A stretch of DNA of 64,000 bases from Streptomyces sp. HUAS MG91 (GCF_040529335.1 NZ_CP159534.1:4030001-4094000); one strand, 5' to 3'; numbered from the stretch's first letter, positions 26,142 through 35,786 are shown. Notes: generated by a model not told the origin, from the sequence alone. Made by a program: numbers and translations.

Positions 26142-28424
26142 ATGCAACTCGCCGCGATCATCGTGTCGCTGGCCCTGATCGTGGTCGGCGTAGCCCTGTT
26201 CGTCCGGGCCATCGCCCAGATCTACCGCTTCATGCGGCTCGGCCAGAACGTCCCCGCAGGCACCCGCACCGACGAACCCGTCCAGCGCACCGTGACCGTG
26301 GCCAAGGAGTTCCTCGGCCACACCCGGATGAACCGCTGGGGCGTCGTCGGTGTCGCGCACTGGTTCGTGGCGGTGGGCTTCTTCTCGCTGCTGCTGACGA
26401 TCGTCAACGCCATCGGCCAGCTGTTCCAGGCCGACTGGCTGCTGCCGATCATCGGCGAGTGGGCGCCGTACAACATGTTCGTCGAGTTCATCGGCACCAT
26501 GACGATCCTCGGCATCGCGGTCCTCATCGTCATCCGCCAGCTGAGCCGCCCCGACAAGCCGGGCCGCAAGTCCCGCTTCGCCGGGTCGAACTTCGGCCAG
26601 GCGTACTTCGTCGAGGCCGTCATCCTCATCGTCGGCGTCTGCATCTTCATGCTGCACGCCCTCGAAGGCGCCCAGCACCACGTCGACGGCTACGAGGCCT
26701 CGTTCTTCATCTCGTACCCCGTGGTCGACGCGCTGTCGGGCCTGGACGTCTCCACGCTCCAGAACCTCACGTACTTCTTCGCCGGCCTGAAGATCGCGAC
26801 CTCCTTCATCTGGATGATCACGGTCGCCCTGAAGACCGACATGGGTGTCGCCTGGCACCGCTTCCTCGCCTTCCCGAACATCTGGTTCAAGCGCAAGGCC
26901 GACGGCGACACCTCGCTGGGCGCGCTGCTGCCGATGACCTCCAAGGGCGAGGCGATCGACTGGGAGGACCCGGCCGAGGACGCCGTCTTCGGCGTCTCCC
27001 AGGTCGAGCAGTTCTCCTGGAAGGGCCTGCTCGACTTCTCCACCTGCACCGAGTGCGGCCGCTGCCAGTCGCAGTGCCCCGCCTGGAACACCGGCAAGCC
27101 GCTCTCCCCGAAGCTGCTGATCATGTCGCTGCGCGACCACGCGCACGCCAAGGCCCCCTACCTGCTCGCCGGTGGCGGCAAGTCGATGGAGGGCGAGGAG
27201 CAGGCGACCGAGGAGCAGCTGAAGGACGTACCGGCGGCGGCTCTCGCCGAGGCCGAGCGCCCGCTGATCGGGACGCACGAGGAGAACGGCGTCATCGACC
27301 CGGACGTCCTGTGGTCCTGCACCACCTGCGGCGCCTGCGTCGAGCAGTGCCCGGTCGACATCGAGCACATCGACCACATCGTCGACATGCGCCGCTACCA
27401 GGTGATGATCGAGTCCGCGTTCCCGTCCGAGGCGGGCACGATGCTCAAGAACCTGGAGAAGAAGGGCAACCCCTGGGGCCTGGCGAAGAAGCAGCGCCTG
27501 GAGTGGCTCAAGGAGCTCGACTTCGAGGTGCCGGTCGTCGGCAAGGACATCGAGGACCTCACCGAGGTCGAGTACCTCTACTGGGTCGGCTGCGCGGGCG
27601 CACTCGAAGACCGCGCCAAGAAGACGACGAAGGCCTTCGCCGAGCTGCTCAACATCGCGGGCGTCAAGTTCGCGATCATGGGCGGCGACGAGAAGTGCAC
27701 CGGTGACTCCGCCCGCCGCCTCGGCAACGAGCCGCTGTTCCAGCAGCTCGGCCAGGAGAACGTCATGGCGCTGAACATGGCCTTCGGCGAGGAGTACGAC
27801 GACGACGGCAAGGTCACCGACGAGTCGAAGAAGCCGAAGACGGCCAAGAAGATCGTCGCGACCTGCCCGCACTGCCTCAACACGATCGGCAACGAGTACC
27901 CGCAGATCGGCGGCGACTACGAGGTCATCCACCACACCCAGCTGCTCCAGCACCTGGTGGACGAGGGCAAGCTCGTGCCCGTCACCCCGGTCGAGGGCAT
28001 CATCACGTACCACGACCCGTGCTACCTGGGCCGCCACAACAAGATCTACACGCCGCCGCGCGAGATCATCGGCAAGGTCCCCGGCCTGCGCAACGAGGAG
28101 ATGCACCGCCACAAGGAGCGCGGCTTCTGCTGTGGCGCCGGTGGCGCGCGGATGTGGATGGAGGAGCGGATCGGCAAGCGCATCAACAACGAGCGCGTCG
28201 ACGAAGCCCTCTCGCTGAACCCCGACATCGTCTCGACGGCCTGCCCGTTCTGCCTCGTCATGCTGACCGACTCGGTCAACGGCAAGAAGAACGACGGCAA
28301 GGCCAAGGAGTCCGTCCAGGTCGTCGACGTCGCCCAGCTGCTGCTCGACTCGGTCAAGACGCCGGCCGACCCGGCGGGCGAGCCGGAGTCCGAGGACGCG
28401 CCGGAGCCCGAGCCGGTCAAGTAA
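26142..28424 (+). CDS. EtfD-like membrane Fe-S oxidoreductase (HdrD/GlpC-type, CCG domains)
   Basis: A 760-residue protein. An N-terminal membrane domain (about 1-250, five or six helices; His residues could bind haem) precedes two [4Fe-4S] motifs, CTECGRCQSQCP near residue 302 and CTTCGACVEQCP near 392. Two cysteine-rich CCG domains follow (TCPHCLNTIGNEYP with YHDPCYLGRH; GFCCGAGGARMW with ACPFCLVML). Homologous in plan to mycobacterial Rv0338c/EtfD, which passes electrons from ETF of fatty-acid beta-oxidation to menaquinone. An acidic tail ends the protein. Monocistronic with its own terminator. Confidence 0.9.
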   Translation: MQLAAIIVSLALIVVGVALFVRAIAQIYRFMRLGQNVPAGTRTDEPVQRTVTVAKEFLGHTRMNRWGVVGVAHWFVAVGFFSLLLTIVNAIGQLFQADWLLPIIGEWAPYNMFVEFIGTMTILGIAVLIVIRQLSRPDKPGRKSRFAGSNFGQAYFVEAVILIVGVCIFMLHALEGAQHHVDGYEASFFISYPVVDALSGLDVSTLQNLTYFFAGLKIATSFIWMITVALKTDMGVAWHRFLAFPNIWFKRKADGDTSLGALLPMTSKGEAIDWEDPAEDAVFGVSQVEQFSWKGLLDFSTCTECGRCQSQCPAWNTGKPLSPKLLIMSLRDHAHAKAPYLLAGGGKSMEGEEQATEEQLKDVPAAALAEAERPLIGTHEENGVIDPDVLWSCTTCGACVEQCPVDIEHIDHIVDMRRYQVMIESAFPSEAGTMLKNLEKKGNPWGLAKKQRLEWLKELDFEVPVVGKDIEDLTEVEYLYWVGCAGALEDRAKKTTKAFAELLNIAGVKFAIMGGDEKCTGDSARRLGNEPLFQQLGQENVMALNMAFGEEYDDDGKVTDESKKPKTAKKIVATCPHCLNTIGNEYPQIGGDYEVIHHTQLLQHLVDEGKLVPVTPVEGIITYHDPCYLGRHNKIYTPPREIIGKVPGLRNEEMHRHKERGFCCGAGGARMWMEERIGKRINNERVDEALSLNPDIVSTACPFCLVMLTDSVNGKKNDGKAKESVQVVDVAQLLLDSVKTPADPAGEPESEDAPEPEPVK

Positions 28425-28444
28425 CCGACTCCGTACGCCACTTG

Positions 28445-28475
28445 AGGGCACCCCGTTCCGACGGGGTGCCCTTTC
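28445..28475 (+). terminator. Terminator after the EtfD-like gene
   Basis: Perfect 12-bp stem AGGGCACCCCGT / ACGGGGTGCCCT, 4-nt loop, then TT. Confidence 0.9.
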
Positions 28476-28609
28476 GTTTGTCCCGTCCCGTACAACCCTC
28501 GCGCCTGATCCCGTGTCGAACCAGGCACCGGCAGAGGAACGGGCCCTTTGCCGGTCATACCCCCGCGCTGCCCGGCCTTCCTTCTCCACGAGAGACTCAG
28601 GAGCCGCAC

Positions 28610-30130
28610 GTGCGCAAGAACCGTACGGCCGCCCTAGCGGCGGCCTCCTTCCTTCTGCTCTCCGGCGCGTTCATCGCCGCCGCCCCGTCCGCCTACGCGG
28701 GCATCCCCGGCGGCACCAGCGCCAACGACCGCAACACCGACTTCAACGGCGACGGCTACGACGACGTGCTCGTCGGCGCCCCCGGAGCCACCGTCGGCGG
28801 CCACGCCGGCGCCGGACTCGTCACCGTCCAGTACGGCGGCCCGAACGGCATGGGAACCTCCCGCGCCGCCGTGCTCAGCCAGAACACCGCCGGAGTGCCG
28901 GGCAGCGCCGAGAACGGCGACGCCTTCGGACAGGCCGTCGCCACCGGCGACCTCGACGGCGACGGCTACGACGACGCGATCGTCGGCGCGCCCGGCGAGG
29001 ACCTGGGCACCGTCGCCGACTCCGGCGGCGGCGTCGTCCTGTGGGGCACCCCCAAGGGCCTCGTCGGCACCGAGTCCACCGGCCTGGAGGCCGACGTCCC
29101 CGGCAAGGGCCGCCACTTCGGCTCGGCGCTCGCCGCCGCGCACTTCACCGACACCACCGACGGGGACCTGGTCGCCGTCCTCGACTCCGTCGGCGTCGCC
29201 CTCTTCCAGTACGAGGCCACCCCGGCCGCGCGCTCCGGCTCCGCCGCCAAGCACCTCGAACGGCACTCCCGCACCGACTTCGCGGCCAAGGCGCCCAAGG
29301 CCCGCTCGGCCGCCGCCGAGGAACCGCCCGGCATCGACCCCACGGGCCTGAGCACCGGCGACTACGACGCCAACGGCTACGCCGACCTCGTCGTCTCCGG
29401 CATCTCCGCCGACGACGACAGCAACCACGGCTGGTCCTACGTCCTTCAGGGCTCCGCCTCCGACACCGACCCGCTGCCCGTGCTGGCCCTGCGCGGCGGC
29501 CCGGTCGTCGCCTCCGGTGACATCAACGGCGACGGCAAGGACGACCTGGTCACCGGCGAGCCCCAGGGGCCCGACGAGGGCGGGGAGTCCACCGCGGGCG
29601 GCATGATCGGTGTCTACTACGGCTCCGACGCGGGGCCCGCCGGGGAGGCCCAGTGGTGGACGCAGGACAGCCCCGGGGTGCCGGGCGCGCACGAGCGCGG
29701 TGACAAGTGGGGCGCCGACCTCTCCGTCGGGGACTCCAACGGGGACGGGTTCGCCGACGTCGCCGTGGGCGCGCCGGGCGAGGACATCGGGACCGTGGCC
29801 GACGCCGGCGCGGTGTGGGTCCTGCGGGGTTCCTCCGGCGGGCTCACGGCCACCGGCGTACGGGACTTCAACCAGGACACGGCCGGGGTGCCCGGGGTGC
29901 CCGAGAAGGGCGACAAGTTCGGCGCGCAGGTCGCCTTCACGGACCCGAACGCCGACCACCGCTTCGGCCTCCTGGCCTCGGCACCCGGCGAGAACGCCGC
30001 GGAGGGCATCGTCTGGGTCTTCTCGGCAACCCCCTCCGGCGTGACGGCGGCCAACTCCTGGACCTACGGCCCGACCTCCCTGAACGCCCCACCGACGGCG
30101 TCCCGCTACGGCTCGGCGATCGACGACTAG
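28610..30130 (+). CDS. Secreted FG-GAP beta-propeller (integrin-alpha-like) protein 1
   Basis: A 506-residue protein from GTG 28610 (AGGAG upstream); a longer frame runs back into the etfD-like gene and is an artefact. Signal peptide with cleavage after Ala30 (APSAYA-GIPGG). It has about seven FG-GAP repeats with calcium-binding DxNGDGxxD loops: DFNGDGYDDVLVGAP, DLDGDGYDDAIVGAPGEDLG, DINGDGKDDLVTGEP, DSNGDGFADVAVGAPGEDIG. The fold is a seven-bladed propeller, probably a surface or secreted binding module; ligand unknown. First of three consecutive genes of this type. Confidence 0.9.
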   Translation: MRKNRTAALAAASFLLLSGAFIAAAPSAYAGIPGGTSANDRNTDFNGDGYDDVLVGAPGATVGGHAGAGLVTVQYGGPNGMGTSRAAVLSQNTAGVPGSAENGDAFGQAVATGDLDGDGYDDAIVGAPGEDLGTVADSGGGVVLWGTPKGLVGTESTGLEADVPGKGRHFGSALAAAHFTDTTDGDLVAVLDSVGVALFQYEATPAARSGSAAKHLERHSRTDFAAKAPKARSAAAEEPPGIDPTGLSTGDYDANGYADLVVSGISADDDSNHGWSYVLQGSASDTDPLPVLALRGGPVVASGDINGDGKDDLVTGEPQGPDEGGESTAGGMIGVYYGSDAGPAGEAQWWTQDSPGVPGAHERGDKWGADLSVGDSNGDGFADVAVGAPGEDIGTVADAGAVWVLRGSSGGLTATGVRDFNQDTAGVPGVPEKGDKFGAQVAFTDPNADHRFGLLASAPGENAAEGIVWVFSATPSGVTAANSWTYGPTSLNAPPTASRYGSAIDD

Positions 30131-30141
30131 CGGCACCAAGG

Positions 30142-30177
30142 CACCCCCGGCCGTCGTCCGGCTGACGGCCGGGGGTG
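30142..30177 (+). terminator. Terminator after FG-GAP gene 1
   Basis: Perfect 14-bp stem CACCCCCGGCCGTC / GACGGCCGGGGGTG, 8-nt loop. Confidence 0.85.
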
Positions 30178-30281
30178 GCCACGGACGTGACGAACGCGGC
30201 ACCCCGCCCCCCTTAACCCCGCCCCCGACGCCCGCCATGATGGGGAGGCTGTGAAGTCATGAGGTGAGCGGGGACGTTGCG

Positions 30282-31574
30282 ATGCCAGGCACAGGACGCG
30301 GCACAGGAAACCCGGCGCGACGCACCACCGTCGCGACCGCGACCACGAGCGCCGCAATCCTCCTCGCCGCGCTGACCGGCTGCAGCACCGACGACACGGC
30401 CGCCGCCTCGGCAAGCGCCCGCCCCACCACCCTGACCGGCAAGAACGCCCGTACAGCCGAACAGCCCGTCCCCCGCGGCAGCGGATCGCGGACCGCCTCC
30501 GATTTCAACGGGGACGGCGCCCCCGACCTCGTACTGGACGATCTCGCGCACGACGGCCTCGGCGACGACGCCGGCATCGGCATCGTGTACGGGAAGAAGG
30601 GGCACGGACTGACCCCGGGCGTACGGCAGTTGCTGTCCCCGGCCACGTACGCGGCCACGACGAAGGGCCGGACCCCGGCGGCGTTCGCGTCCGAGGCGAG
30701 CTGCGATCTGAACGCGGACGGCTTCACCGACCTCGTCGTGTCGACCGACCCGCCCTACGACGGCCAGGGCCGGCCGCCCGTCCCCCTCCAGATCCTCTTC
30801 GGCTCGCCGGGCGGAATCGCGGGCAAGGGCGTGAAGGTCGCGATCCCGGCGAAGGCGCGGCTCGGCAACGACTGGCCCGACCAGCCCGTGTGCGGCGACT
30901 TCGACGGCGACGGCAAGGCCGACCTCGTCGTGCACGCCAGCAACGGCGGCCTCTCCTTCCTCCCGGGCCCCTTCACCCGTTCCGGCGCCCCGCGCTCCAC
31001 GGCCCGCCTCGTACCGTCCTCAGGAAACGTTCCTGCGGGCCCCGCGGCCGACGTGAACGGCGACGGCACCGACGACGTCCTGGTCCGCGCCCACGGCGGC
31101 GCCGCCCGCTCGACCGTCGCCCTGGGCGGCCCGAACGGCCCGCAGACGGCCGGGCCCGCCTACCCGACGGGCACGGACGTGGCGTTCGGCCGCTCCGGCC
31201 CGGCCGTCATGACCGCCGACGGCATCGTGCTGAAGAACGGCCGCACCCTCGCCGTCCCCGGCACCGCGCTCGACACGGCCGACCTCGACGGCGACGGCCG
31301 TACGGACCTGATCGCGTCCGGCGACGGGAAGATCCGCCTGGTCGCGGGCGGCACACGCGTGGTGCAGCACTCCCCGGGCACCGGCCGGGTGATCGCCGTC
31401 GCCGACTACGACGGCGACGGGCGGGACGACCTGGTCGTCCAGCGCGTCCCGGAGTCGGCCCCGGCCAGGGACTCCGTGGTGGTGCTGGCGGGCGCGCGGA
31501 CGTCGTCACTGCTGGCGGCGAAGCCCCGACTCACCTTCTCGACGGCCGAGTTCACCGCGGACATCACCCCCTGA
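30282..31574 (+). CDS. FG-GAP repeat lipoprotein (propeller protein 2)
   Basis: A 430-residue protein from ATG 30282 (GCGGGGA 7 nt upstream). Signal peptide with lipobox LTGC (Cys34), so it is anchored to the outer face of the membrane. Repeats have the same calcium loops as the first gene but are more diverged: DFNGDGAPDLVLDDLAHDG, DLNADGFTDLVVSTD, DFDGDGKADLVVHA, DVNGDGTDDVLVRA, DLDGDGRTDLIASGDG, DYDGDGRDDLVVQR. Probably a membrane-tethered paralogue of its neighbours. Confidence 0.88.
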   Translation: MPGTGRGTGNPARRTTVATATTSAAILLAALTGCSTDDTAAASASARPTTLTGKNARTAEQPVPRGSGSRTASDFNGDGAPDLVLDDLAHDGLGDDAGIGIVYGKKGHGLTPGVRQLLSPATYAATTKGRTPAAFASEASCDLNADGFTDLVVSTDPPYDGQGRPPVPLQILFGSPGGIAGKGVKVAIPAKARLGNDWPDQPVCGDFDGDGKADLVVHASNGGLSFLPGPFTRSGAPRSTARLVPSSGNVPAGPAADVNGDGTDDVLVRAHGGAARSTVALGGPNGPQTAGPAYPTGTDVAFGRSGPAVMTADGIVLKNGRTLAVPGTALDTADLDGDGRTDLIASGDGKIRLVAGGTRVVQHSPGTGRVIAVADYDGDGRDDLVVQRVPESAPARDSVVVLAGARTSSLLAAKPRLTFSTAEFTADITP

Positions 31575-31772
31575 GTGCTCCGGGCTCTCATCGGTTCCCT
31601 CTTTCCCGAACTCCTCACAGCCCCCGTACAACCCTTGTACCTCCCAACGAGTCTCCTCTTCGCCGACCTGGAGGTCATGCACGGGACAACTCCCGGCAAA
31701 CGACAGCCGAACGGCACCTCATCGACGCGGATGTCCGCCAGACATCCCCTTTCCCGCGCAGGAGCCCACCGC

Positions 31773-33287
31773 ATGGCCAAGCACAGACGTACTCCCGCCA
31801 CCTCCCCGGCCCGCATCCGCCTCGCGACGGCGACGGCGGCCGCGGCCGCGCTGACCGGCGGGCTGCTCGCCGCGTCCGCGGGCTCGGCGGGCGCGGCCGA
31901 CTCCGTCCACCACCCGCAGGCGGACTTCAACGGCGACGGCTTCGGCGACCTGGCGGTCTCCGCGGGCGACGCCACGGTGTCCGGGCACAAGGAGGCCGGC
32001 CAGATCGTGGCCCTGTACGGGTCGGCGAGCGGCATCACCTCCGCCAAGCGGTCCACGATCAGCCAGAACACGGCGGGCGTCCCCGGCTCCGCCGAGACGA
32101 ACGACCACTTCGGGTGGAGCAGCGCCTACGGAGACTTCAACCATGACGGCTACGACGACCTCGCCGTCGCCGCGTCGTACGAGAAGGTCGGCAACGACGT
32201 CGACGGCGGCACCGTCGCCATCGTGTGGGGCTCGCCGAGCGGCCTCACAGGCGGCACCACGATCCCCGACCCCGCCGTCTCCTCGCACGACCGCTGGGGT
32301 CAGGCCCTGGCCGCGGGCGACTTCAACGGCGACGGCAAGGACGACCTGGCCATCGGCTCGTCCTCCTCCACCCTGTACGTCTACAAGGGCAGCACGACCA
32401 AGTCCGCCTCGCTGGGCGGCCACTACACCGTCAAGCCGAACATCGTCAGCGGCAGCGGAGCGGGACCGGCCACCCTTTTCGCGGGCGACGTGAACGGCGA
32501 CCGGAAGACCGACCTCGTCGCCAACGGCTACGAGACCAGCAGCGCCGAGGGCTGGAACACCAACTACTACCTTCCCGGCTCCTCCTCCGGCCTGACCACG
32601 AGCGGCGCCAAGCAGCTCAAGCGCGGCATCATCACCGGCATCGGCGACGTCAACGGCGACAGCTTCGGCGACATCGTCACCGGCCAGGAATGGGACCCGA
32701 ACCTGAAGAACCCCGACGGGAGCACCTACACCGTCCCCGAGTCCGTCACCGGCGGCCAGATCCACGTCACCTACGGCTCGGCGTCCGGCCCGGCCGCCGT
32801 CACGAACATCACCCAGAACTCCGGTGACGTACCCGGCAGTTCGGAGCGCGGTGACTGGTTCGGCAGCGAGCTCGCCCTCGGCGACATCAACGGCGACTCC
32901 TTCGCGGACGTCGTCGTCGGCGCCCCCGGCGAGAACCTCGGCTCCGCCGTCAACACCGGCGCCGTCACCGTCCTGTACGGCTCCGCGAACGGCCTGAACA
33001 CCGCGTCGGGCACCCAGTTCTTCGCCCAGTCCACGGCCGGCGTGCCCGGCGGCGACGAGAAGGACGACTTCTTCGGCAGCGAGGTGAAGCTCACCGACGC
33101 CAACAAGGACGGCAGGGCCGACCTGGTCGTCGGCGCCGTCGGCGAGAACGACTACAACGGCGCGCTCACCTACCTCCCGTCCAACGGCAGCAAGATCACC
33201 ACGACGGGTGCGCGCAGCATCTCCGCGAGCGCGGCGGGCGTGGACACCGCCGGCTACCCGGAGTTCGGCGCGAACGCGGCCAACTGA
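31773..33287 (+). CDS. Secreted FG-GAP beta-propeller protein 3
   Basis: A 504-residue protein from ATG 31773 with AGGAG upstream; the upstream in-frame extension to 31575 lacks a signal sequence and is rejected. Signal peptide ends near Ala42. Repeats: DFNGDGFGDLAVSAGDATVS, DFNHDGYDDLAVAAS, DFNGDGKDDLAIGS, DVNGDRKTDLVANG, DVNGDSFGDIVTGQEWDPN, DINGDSFADVVVGAPGENLG, DANKDGRADLVVGAVGEND. Closely related to the first gene in layout (NTAGVPGSAE occurs in both), pointing to tandem duplication. Confidence 0.9.
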   Translation: MAKHRRTPATSPARIRLATATAAAAALTGGLLAASAGSAGAADSVHHPQADFNGDGFGDLAVSAGDATVSGHKEAGQIVALYGSASGITSAKRSTISQNTAGVPGSAETNDHFGWSSAYGDFNHDGYDDLAVAASYEKVGNDVDGGTVAIVWGSPSGLTGGTTIPDPAVSSHDRWGQALAAGDFNGDGKDDLAIGSSSSTLYVYKGSTTKSASLGGHYTVKPNIVSGSGAGPATLFAGDVNGDRKTDLVANGYETSSAEGWNTNYYLPGSSSGLTTSGAKQLKRGIITGIGDVNGDSFGDIVTGQEWDPNLKNPDGSTYTVPESVTGGQIHVTYGSASGPAAVTNITQNSGDVPGSSERGDWFGSELALGDINGDSFADVVVGAPGENLGSAVNTGAVTVLYGSANGLNTASGTQFFAQSTAGVPGGDEKDDFFGSEVKLTDANKDGRADLVVGAVGENDYNGALTYLPSNGSKITTTGARSISASAAGVDTAGYPEFGANAAN

Positions 33288-33415
33288 TCCACCGGCCGGC
33301 CCCCTAAGGGCCCGGTGACACACGCCCCGTAGGGGATGTCACAGCTCAGCCGCAATGCCGGGCCCGATCCCCGGGCCCGGCATCGGCCCCGGCAAAAACA
33401 GGTACGTTCGACTAC

Positions 33416-34264
33416 GTGGCTGGATTCAGGAACGGACGCGGCCGGGACAACCGCGAAGCGCCCCAGGGCCCCCCGCAGTACTACGGCGGCGGTGGTCAGC
33501 AGCAGTGGCCCCAGGGCAACAACGGCGGCGGGGGCGGATACGGCGAGCCCGAGTACTTCGGCGACCCGCGGCAGGCGCCCCACCCCCAGGGAGGCGGCGG
33601 CTACGACCCGTACGCGGCCAACAACCCGGGCCACACCCAGGCGTTCTCGGTGAACCCGGACGAGGACCCGTACGGCCAGGGCTCCACGTACCAGGCGGGC
33701 GCGGCCCCGGCCGGTCCCGTCGGCCCCCGCCTGCACTGGAAGGACCTCCTCACCGGAGTCGTCTTCCGCCCCGCGCCGACCTACCTCCAGATGCGCGACT
33801 ACGCGATGTGGGCCCCGGCCCTCATCGTCACGTTCCTCTACGGGCTGCTCGCCATCTTCGGCTTCGACGGCGCCCGCGAGGACGTGATCAACGCCACGCT
33901 CTCCTCGGCGATCCCCTACGTCCTCACCACGGGCGTCGCGGTCACGATCTCCTTCTTCATCCTCGGCGTGGTCACCCACACCCTGGCCCGCCAGCTCGGC
34001 GGCGACGGCGCCTGGCAGCCCACGGTCGGCCTGTCCATGCTGATCGCCTGTCTCACGGACACCCCGCGCCTGCTGGTCGGCATGTTCCTCGGCGGCAACG
34101 AGATGTTCGTCCAGCTCCTCGGTTGGGCGACCTGGGTGGCGGCGGGCGCCCTGCTCACCACGATGGTCTCCAAGTCCCACGACCTCCCCTGGCCCAAGGC
34201 CCTCGCGGCCTCGGCGATCCAGCTGGTCGCCCTGCTCTCGATCATCAAGCTGGGCACGTTCTAG
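33416..34264 (+). CDS. Yip1-family membrane protein
   Basis: A 282-residue protein from GTG 33416. Residues 1-95 are Gly/Gln/Pro/Tyr-rich and disordered. Residues about 100-282 form the Yip1 domain with five membrane helices (ALIVTFLYGLLAIFGF; VLTTGVAVTISFFILGVVTH; SMLIACLTDTPRLLVGMFLG). The bacterial role is unknown. The Shine-Dalgarno is weak, so the start is less certain. Ends just before a bidirectional terminator. Confidence 0.85.
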   Translation: MAGFRNGRGRDNREAPQGPPQYYGGGGQQQWPQGNNGGGGGYGEPEYFGDPRQAPHPQGGGGYDPYAANNPGHTQAFSVNPDEDPYGQGSTYQAGAAPAGPVGPRLHWKDLLTGVVFRPAPTYLQMRDYAMWAPALIVTFLYGLLAIFGFDGAREDVINATLSSAIPYVLTTGVAVTISFFILGVVTHTLARQLGGDGAWQPTVGLSMLIACLTDTPRLLVGMFLGGNEMFVQLLGWATWVAAGALLTTMVSKSHDLPWPKALAASAIQLVALLSIIKLGTF

Positions 34265-34282
34265 TCACTCCCGCACGCACGC

Positions 34283-34321
34283 GAAGGGGCCCGGCACCGT
34301 CGAACGGTGCCGGGCCCCTTC
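34283..34321. terminator. Bidirectional terminator between Yip1 gene and phosphoribosyltransferase
   Basis: Perfect 18-bp stem (GAAGGGGCCCGGCACCGT and its complement) with a CGA loop; the longest perfect hairpin in the window. Confidence 0.93.
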
Positions 34322-34339
34322 ACGTACCCACGGGCGGTC

Positions 34340-34855
34340 TCAGGCGTCGAGCACCTGACCGTCGCGCTTCACGACGGGAGGCTCGACACTCCACGGGAAG
34401 TTGATCCAGTCGTCGGTCCGCTTCCACACGTACTCGCACTTCACGAGCGAGTGCGACTTCTCATAGACGACCGCCGACCGCACCTCGGCCACGGTGTCCA
34501 GGCAGAAGTCGTACACCAGCTTCAGCGTCTTGCCGGTGTCGGCGACGTCGTCGGTGATCAGGACCTTCTTGTTGGAGAAGTCGATGGCGTTCGGCACCGG
34601 CGCCAGCATGACCGGCATTTCCAGCGTTTCGCCCACACCGGTATAAAACTCGACATTGACGAGGTTCAGGTTCTTGACGTCGAGCGCGTACCCGAGGCCG
34701 CCCGCGACGAAGACGCCGCCGCGCGCGATGCTCAGGATGATGTCGGGCTCGTAGCCGTCGTCCGCGATGGTCTGCGCGAGCTCGCGGATCGCGACCCCGA
34801 ACTTCTCGTACGTGAGGTTCTCGCGCACGGGGGCCGTACCGCTGCTGTCACTCAT
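34340..34855 (-). CDS. Phosphoribosyltransferase
   Basis: A 171-residue protein. PRPP-binding loop VLITDDVADTGKTLKLVYDF, with the upstream ILSIARGGVFVAGGLGYALD, as in purine phosphoribosyltransferases. It uses PRPP to convert a free base to a nucleotide; the base is not predictable. ATG 34855 is given; a GTG at 34870 that overlaps the dcd stop (GTGA) would add five residues and is also plausible. Placement next to dcd makes a nucleotide-salvage pair, a conserved actinobacterial arrangement. Confidence 0.88.
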   Translation of the reverse strand: MSDSSGTAPVRENLTYEKFGVAIRELAQTIADDGYEPDIILSIARGGVFVAGGLGYALDVKNLNLVNVEFYTGVGETLEMPVMLAPVPNAIDFSNKKVLITDDVADTGKTLKLVYDFCLDTVAEVRSAVVYEKSHSLVKCEYVWKRTDDWINFPWSVEPPVVKRDGQVLDA

Positions 34856-34866
34856 GTCGCTGCCGC

Positions 34867-35442
34867 TCACACCTGGGTCCGATGGAAATTGAGGAAGGAA
34901 CGCGAGGCCGTCGGCCCGCGCTGTCCCTGGTAACGCGAACCGTAGCGCTCGCTCCCGTACGGGAACTCGGCGGGTGACGACAGACGGAACAGGCACAGCT
35001 GCCCGATCTTCATCCCCGGCCACAGCTTGATGGGCAGCGTGGCGAGGTTCGACAGCTCCAGCGTCACGTGGCCGCTGAAGCCCGGGTCGATGAAACCGGC
35101 GGTGGAGTGCGTGACCAGCCCCAGGCGGCCGAGCGAGGACTTCCCCTCCAGCCGCGAGGCGATGTCCTCGGGCAGCGAGATGACCTCGTACGTGGACGCC
35201 AGCACGAACTCGCCCGGGTGCAGGATGAACGGCTCGTCGCCCTCCGGCTCCACCAGCCGCGTCAGATCGCTCTGCTCGACGCTCGGGTCGATGTGCGGGT
35301 ACTTGTGGTTCTCGAACACCCGGAAGTAGCGGTCGAGCCGCACATCGATGCTCGACGGCTGAACCATCGATTCGTCGTAGGGATCGATCCGTACCCGTCC
35401 GGAGTCGATCTCGGCCCGGATGTCCTTGTCTGAGAGAAGCAC
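34867..35442 (-). CDS. dcd: dCTP deaminase
   Basis: A 191-residue protein of normal family length. Motifs: [60 protein letters not shown] (the catalytic Glu is in the LELSN segment); [13 protein letters not shown]. Converts dCTP to dUTP (or to dUMP in bifunctional forms) for thymidylate synthesis. The trimer binds nucleotide at the interface. GTG 35442 is the only start that gives the canonical N-terminus [15 protein letters not shown]. Confidence 0.96.
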   Translation of the reverse strand: MLLSDKDIRAEIDSGRVRIDPYDESMVQPSSIDVRLDRYFRVFENHKYPHIDPSVEQSDLTRLVEPEGDEPFILHPGEFVLASTYEVISLPEDIASRLEGKSSLGRLGLVTHSTAGFIDPGFSGHVTLELSNLATLPIKLWPGMKIGQLCLFRLSSPAEFPYGSERYGSRYQGQRGPTASRSFLNFHRTQV

Positions 35443-35460
35443 GCACCGAGGATACGCAGA

Positions 35461-35499
35461 GCGCGCGGGCCCGCCACAATCGGCGGGCCCGCGCGCTTT
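35461..35499. terminator. Hairpin between small Zn protein gene and dcd
   Basis: Perfect 15-bp stem GCGCGCGGGCCCGCC / GGCGGGCCCGCGCGC, 6-nt loop, then TTT on the plus strand. It ends the 35520-35786 transcript read on the minus strand and isolates dcd. Confidence 0.85.
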
Positions 35500-35519
35500 G
35501 ACCTGGTCCGTACGACTAC

Positions 35520-35786
35520 CTACCGCTGCCGCGGTCCCACAGGAACGGCATGCCGCAACCGAGCACACTTCGGACACCGGATGAGCCGGCCTGGACCGAG
35601 ACGGTCGGCCTGCTGCATCGGGAACGAAGCGGTGCTGAACACGTGCCCTTCGGCACATCGGACGACGGTGCGCTCCAACGAGTCCATCAAGTCCCGGAGT
35701 CCCTTCCCCACGAGCCATTGGGCCAGTTTCCTGACCGACGACGGGGTCACATTACGGGATGAAAGGGACGCGGATCCAGGCGGCAC
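35520..35786 (-). CDS. Small zinc-binding protein, unknown function
   Basis: Up to 88 residues. The core [20 protein letters not shown], then [20 protein letters not shown] carries a Cys-x3-His and Cys-x2-Cys set like a small treble-clef zinc site. I recall this core as a conserved streptomycete hypothetical. The start is uncertain: GTG 35786 gives an N-terminal helix ([18 protein letters not shown]), ATG 35687 gives a 55-residue core-only protein with GGGAC upstream. Function unknown. Confidence 0.65.
   Translation of the reverse strand: MPPGSASLSSRNVTPSSVRKLAQWLVGKGLRDLMDSLERTVVRCAEGHVFSTASFPMQQADRLGPGRLIRCPKCARLRHAVPVGPRQR

Noticed and set aside
26091..28589. 832-codon minus-strand frame opposite the EtfD-like gene
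   Set aside because: Mirror of a conserved Fe-S protein; composition (Arg, Asp, Val, Gly repeats) is that of a high-GC shadow frame.
28019..28609. N-terminal extension of FG-GAP protein 1 by 197 codons
   Set aside because: It overlaps the end of the EtfD-like gene in another frame and its terminator; the signal peptide begins at GTG 28610.
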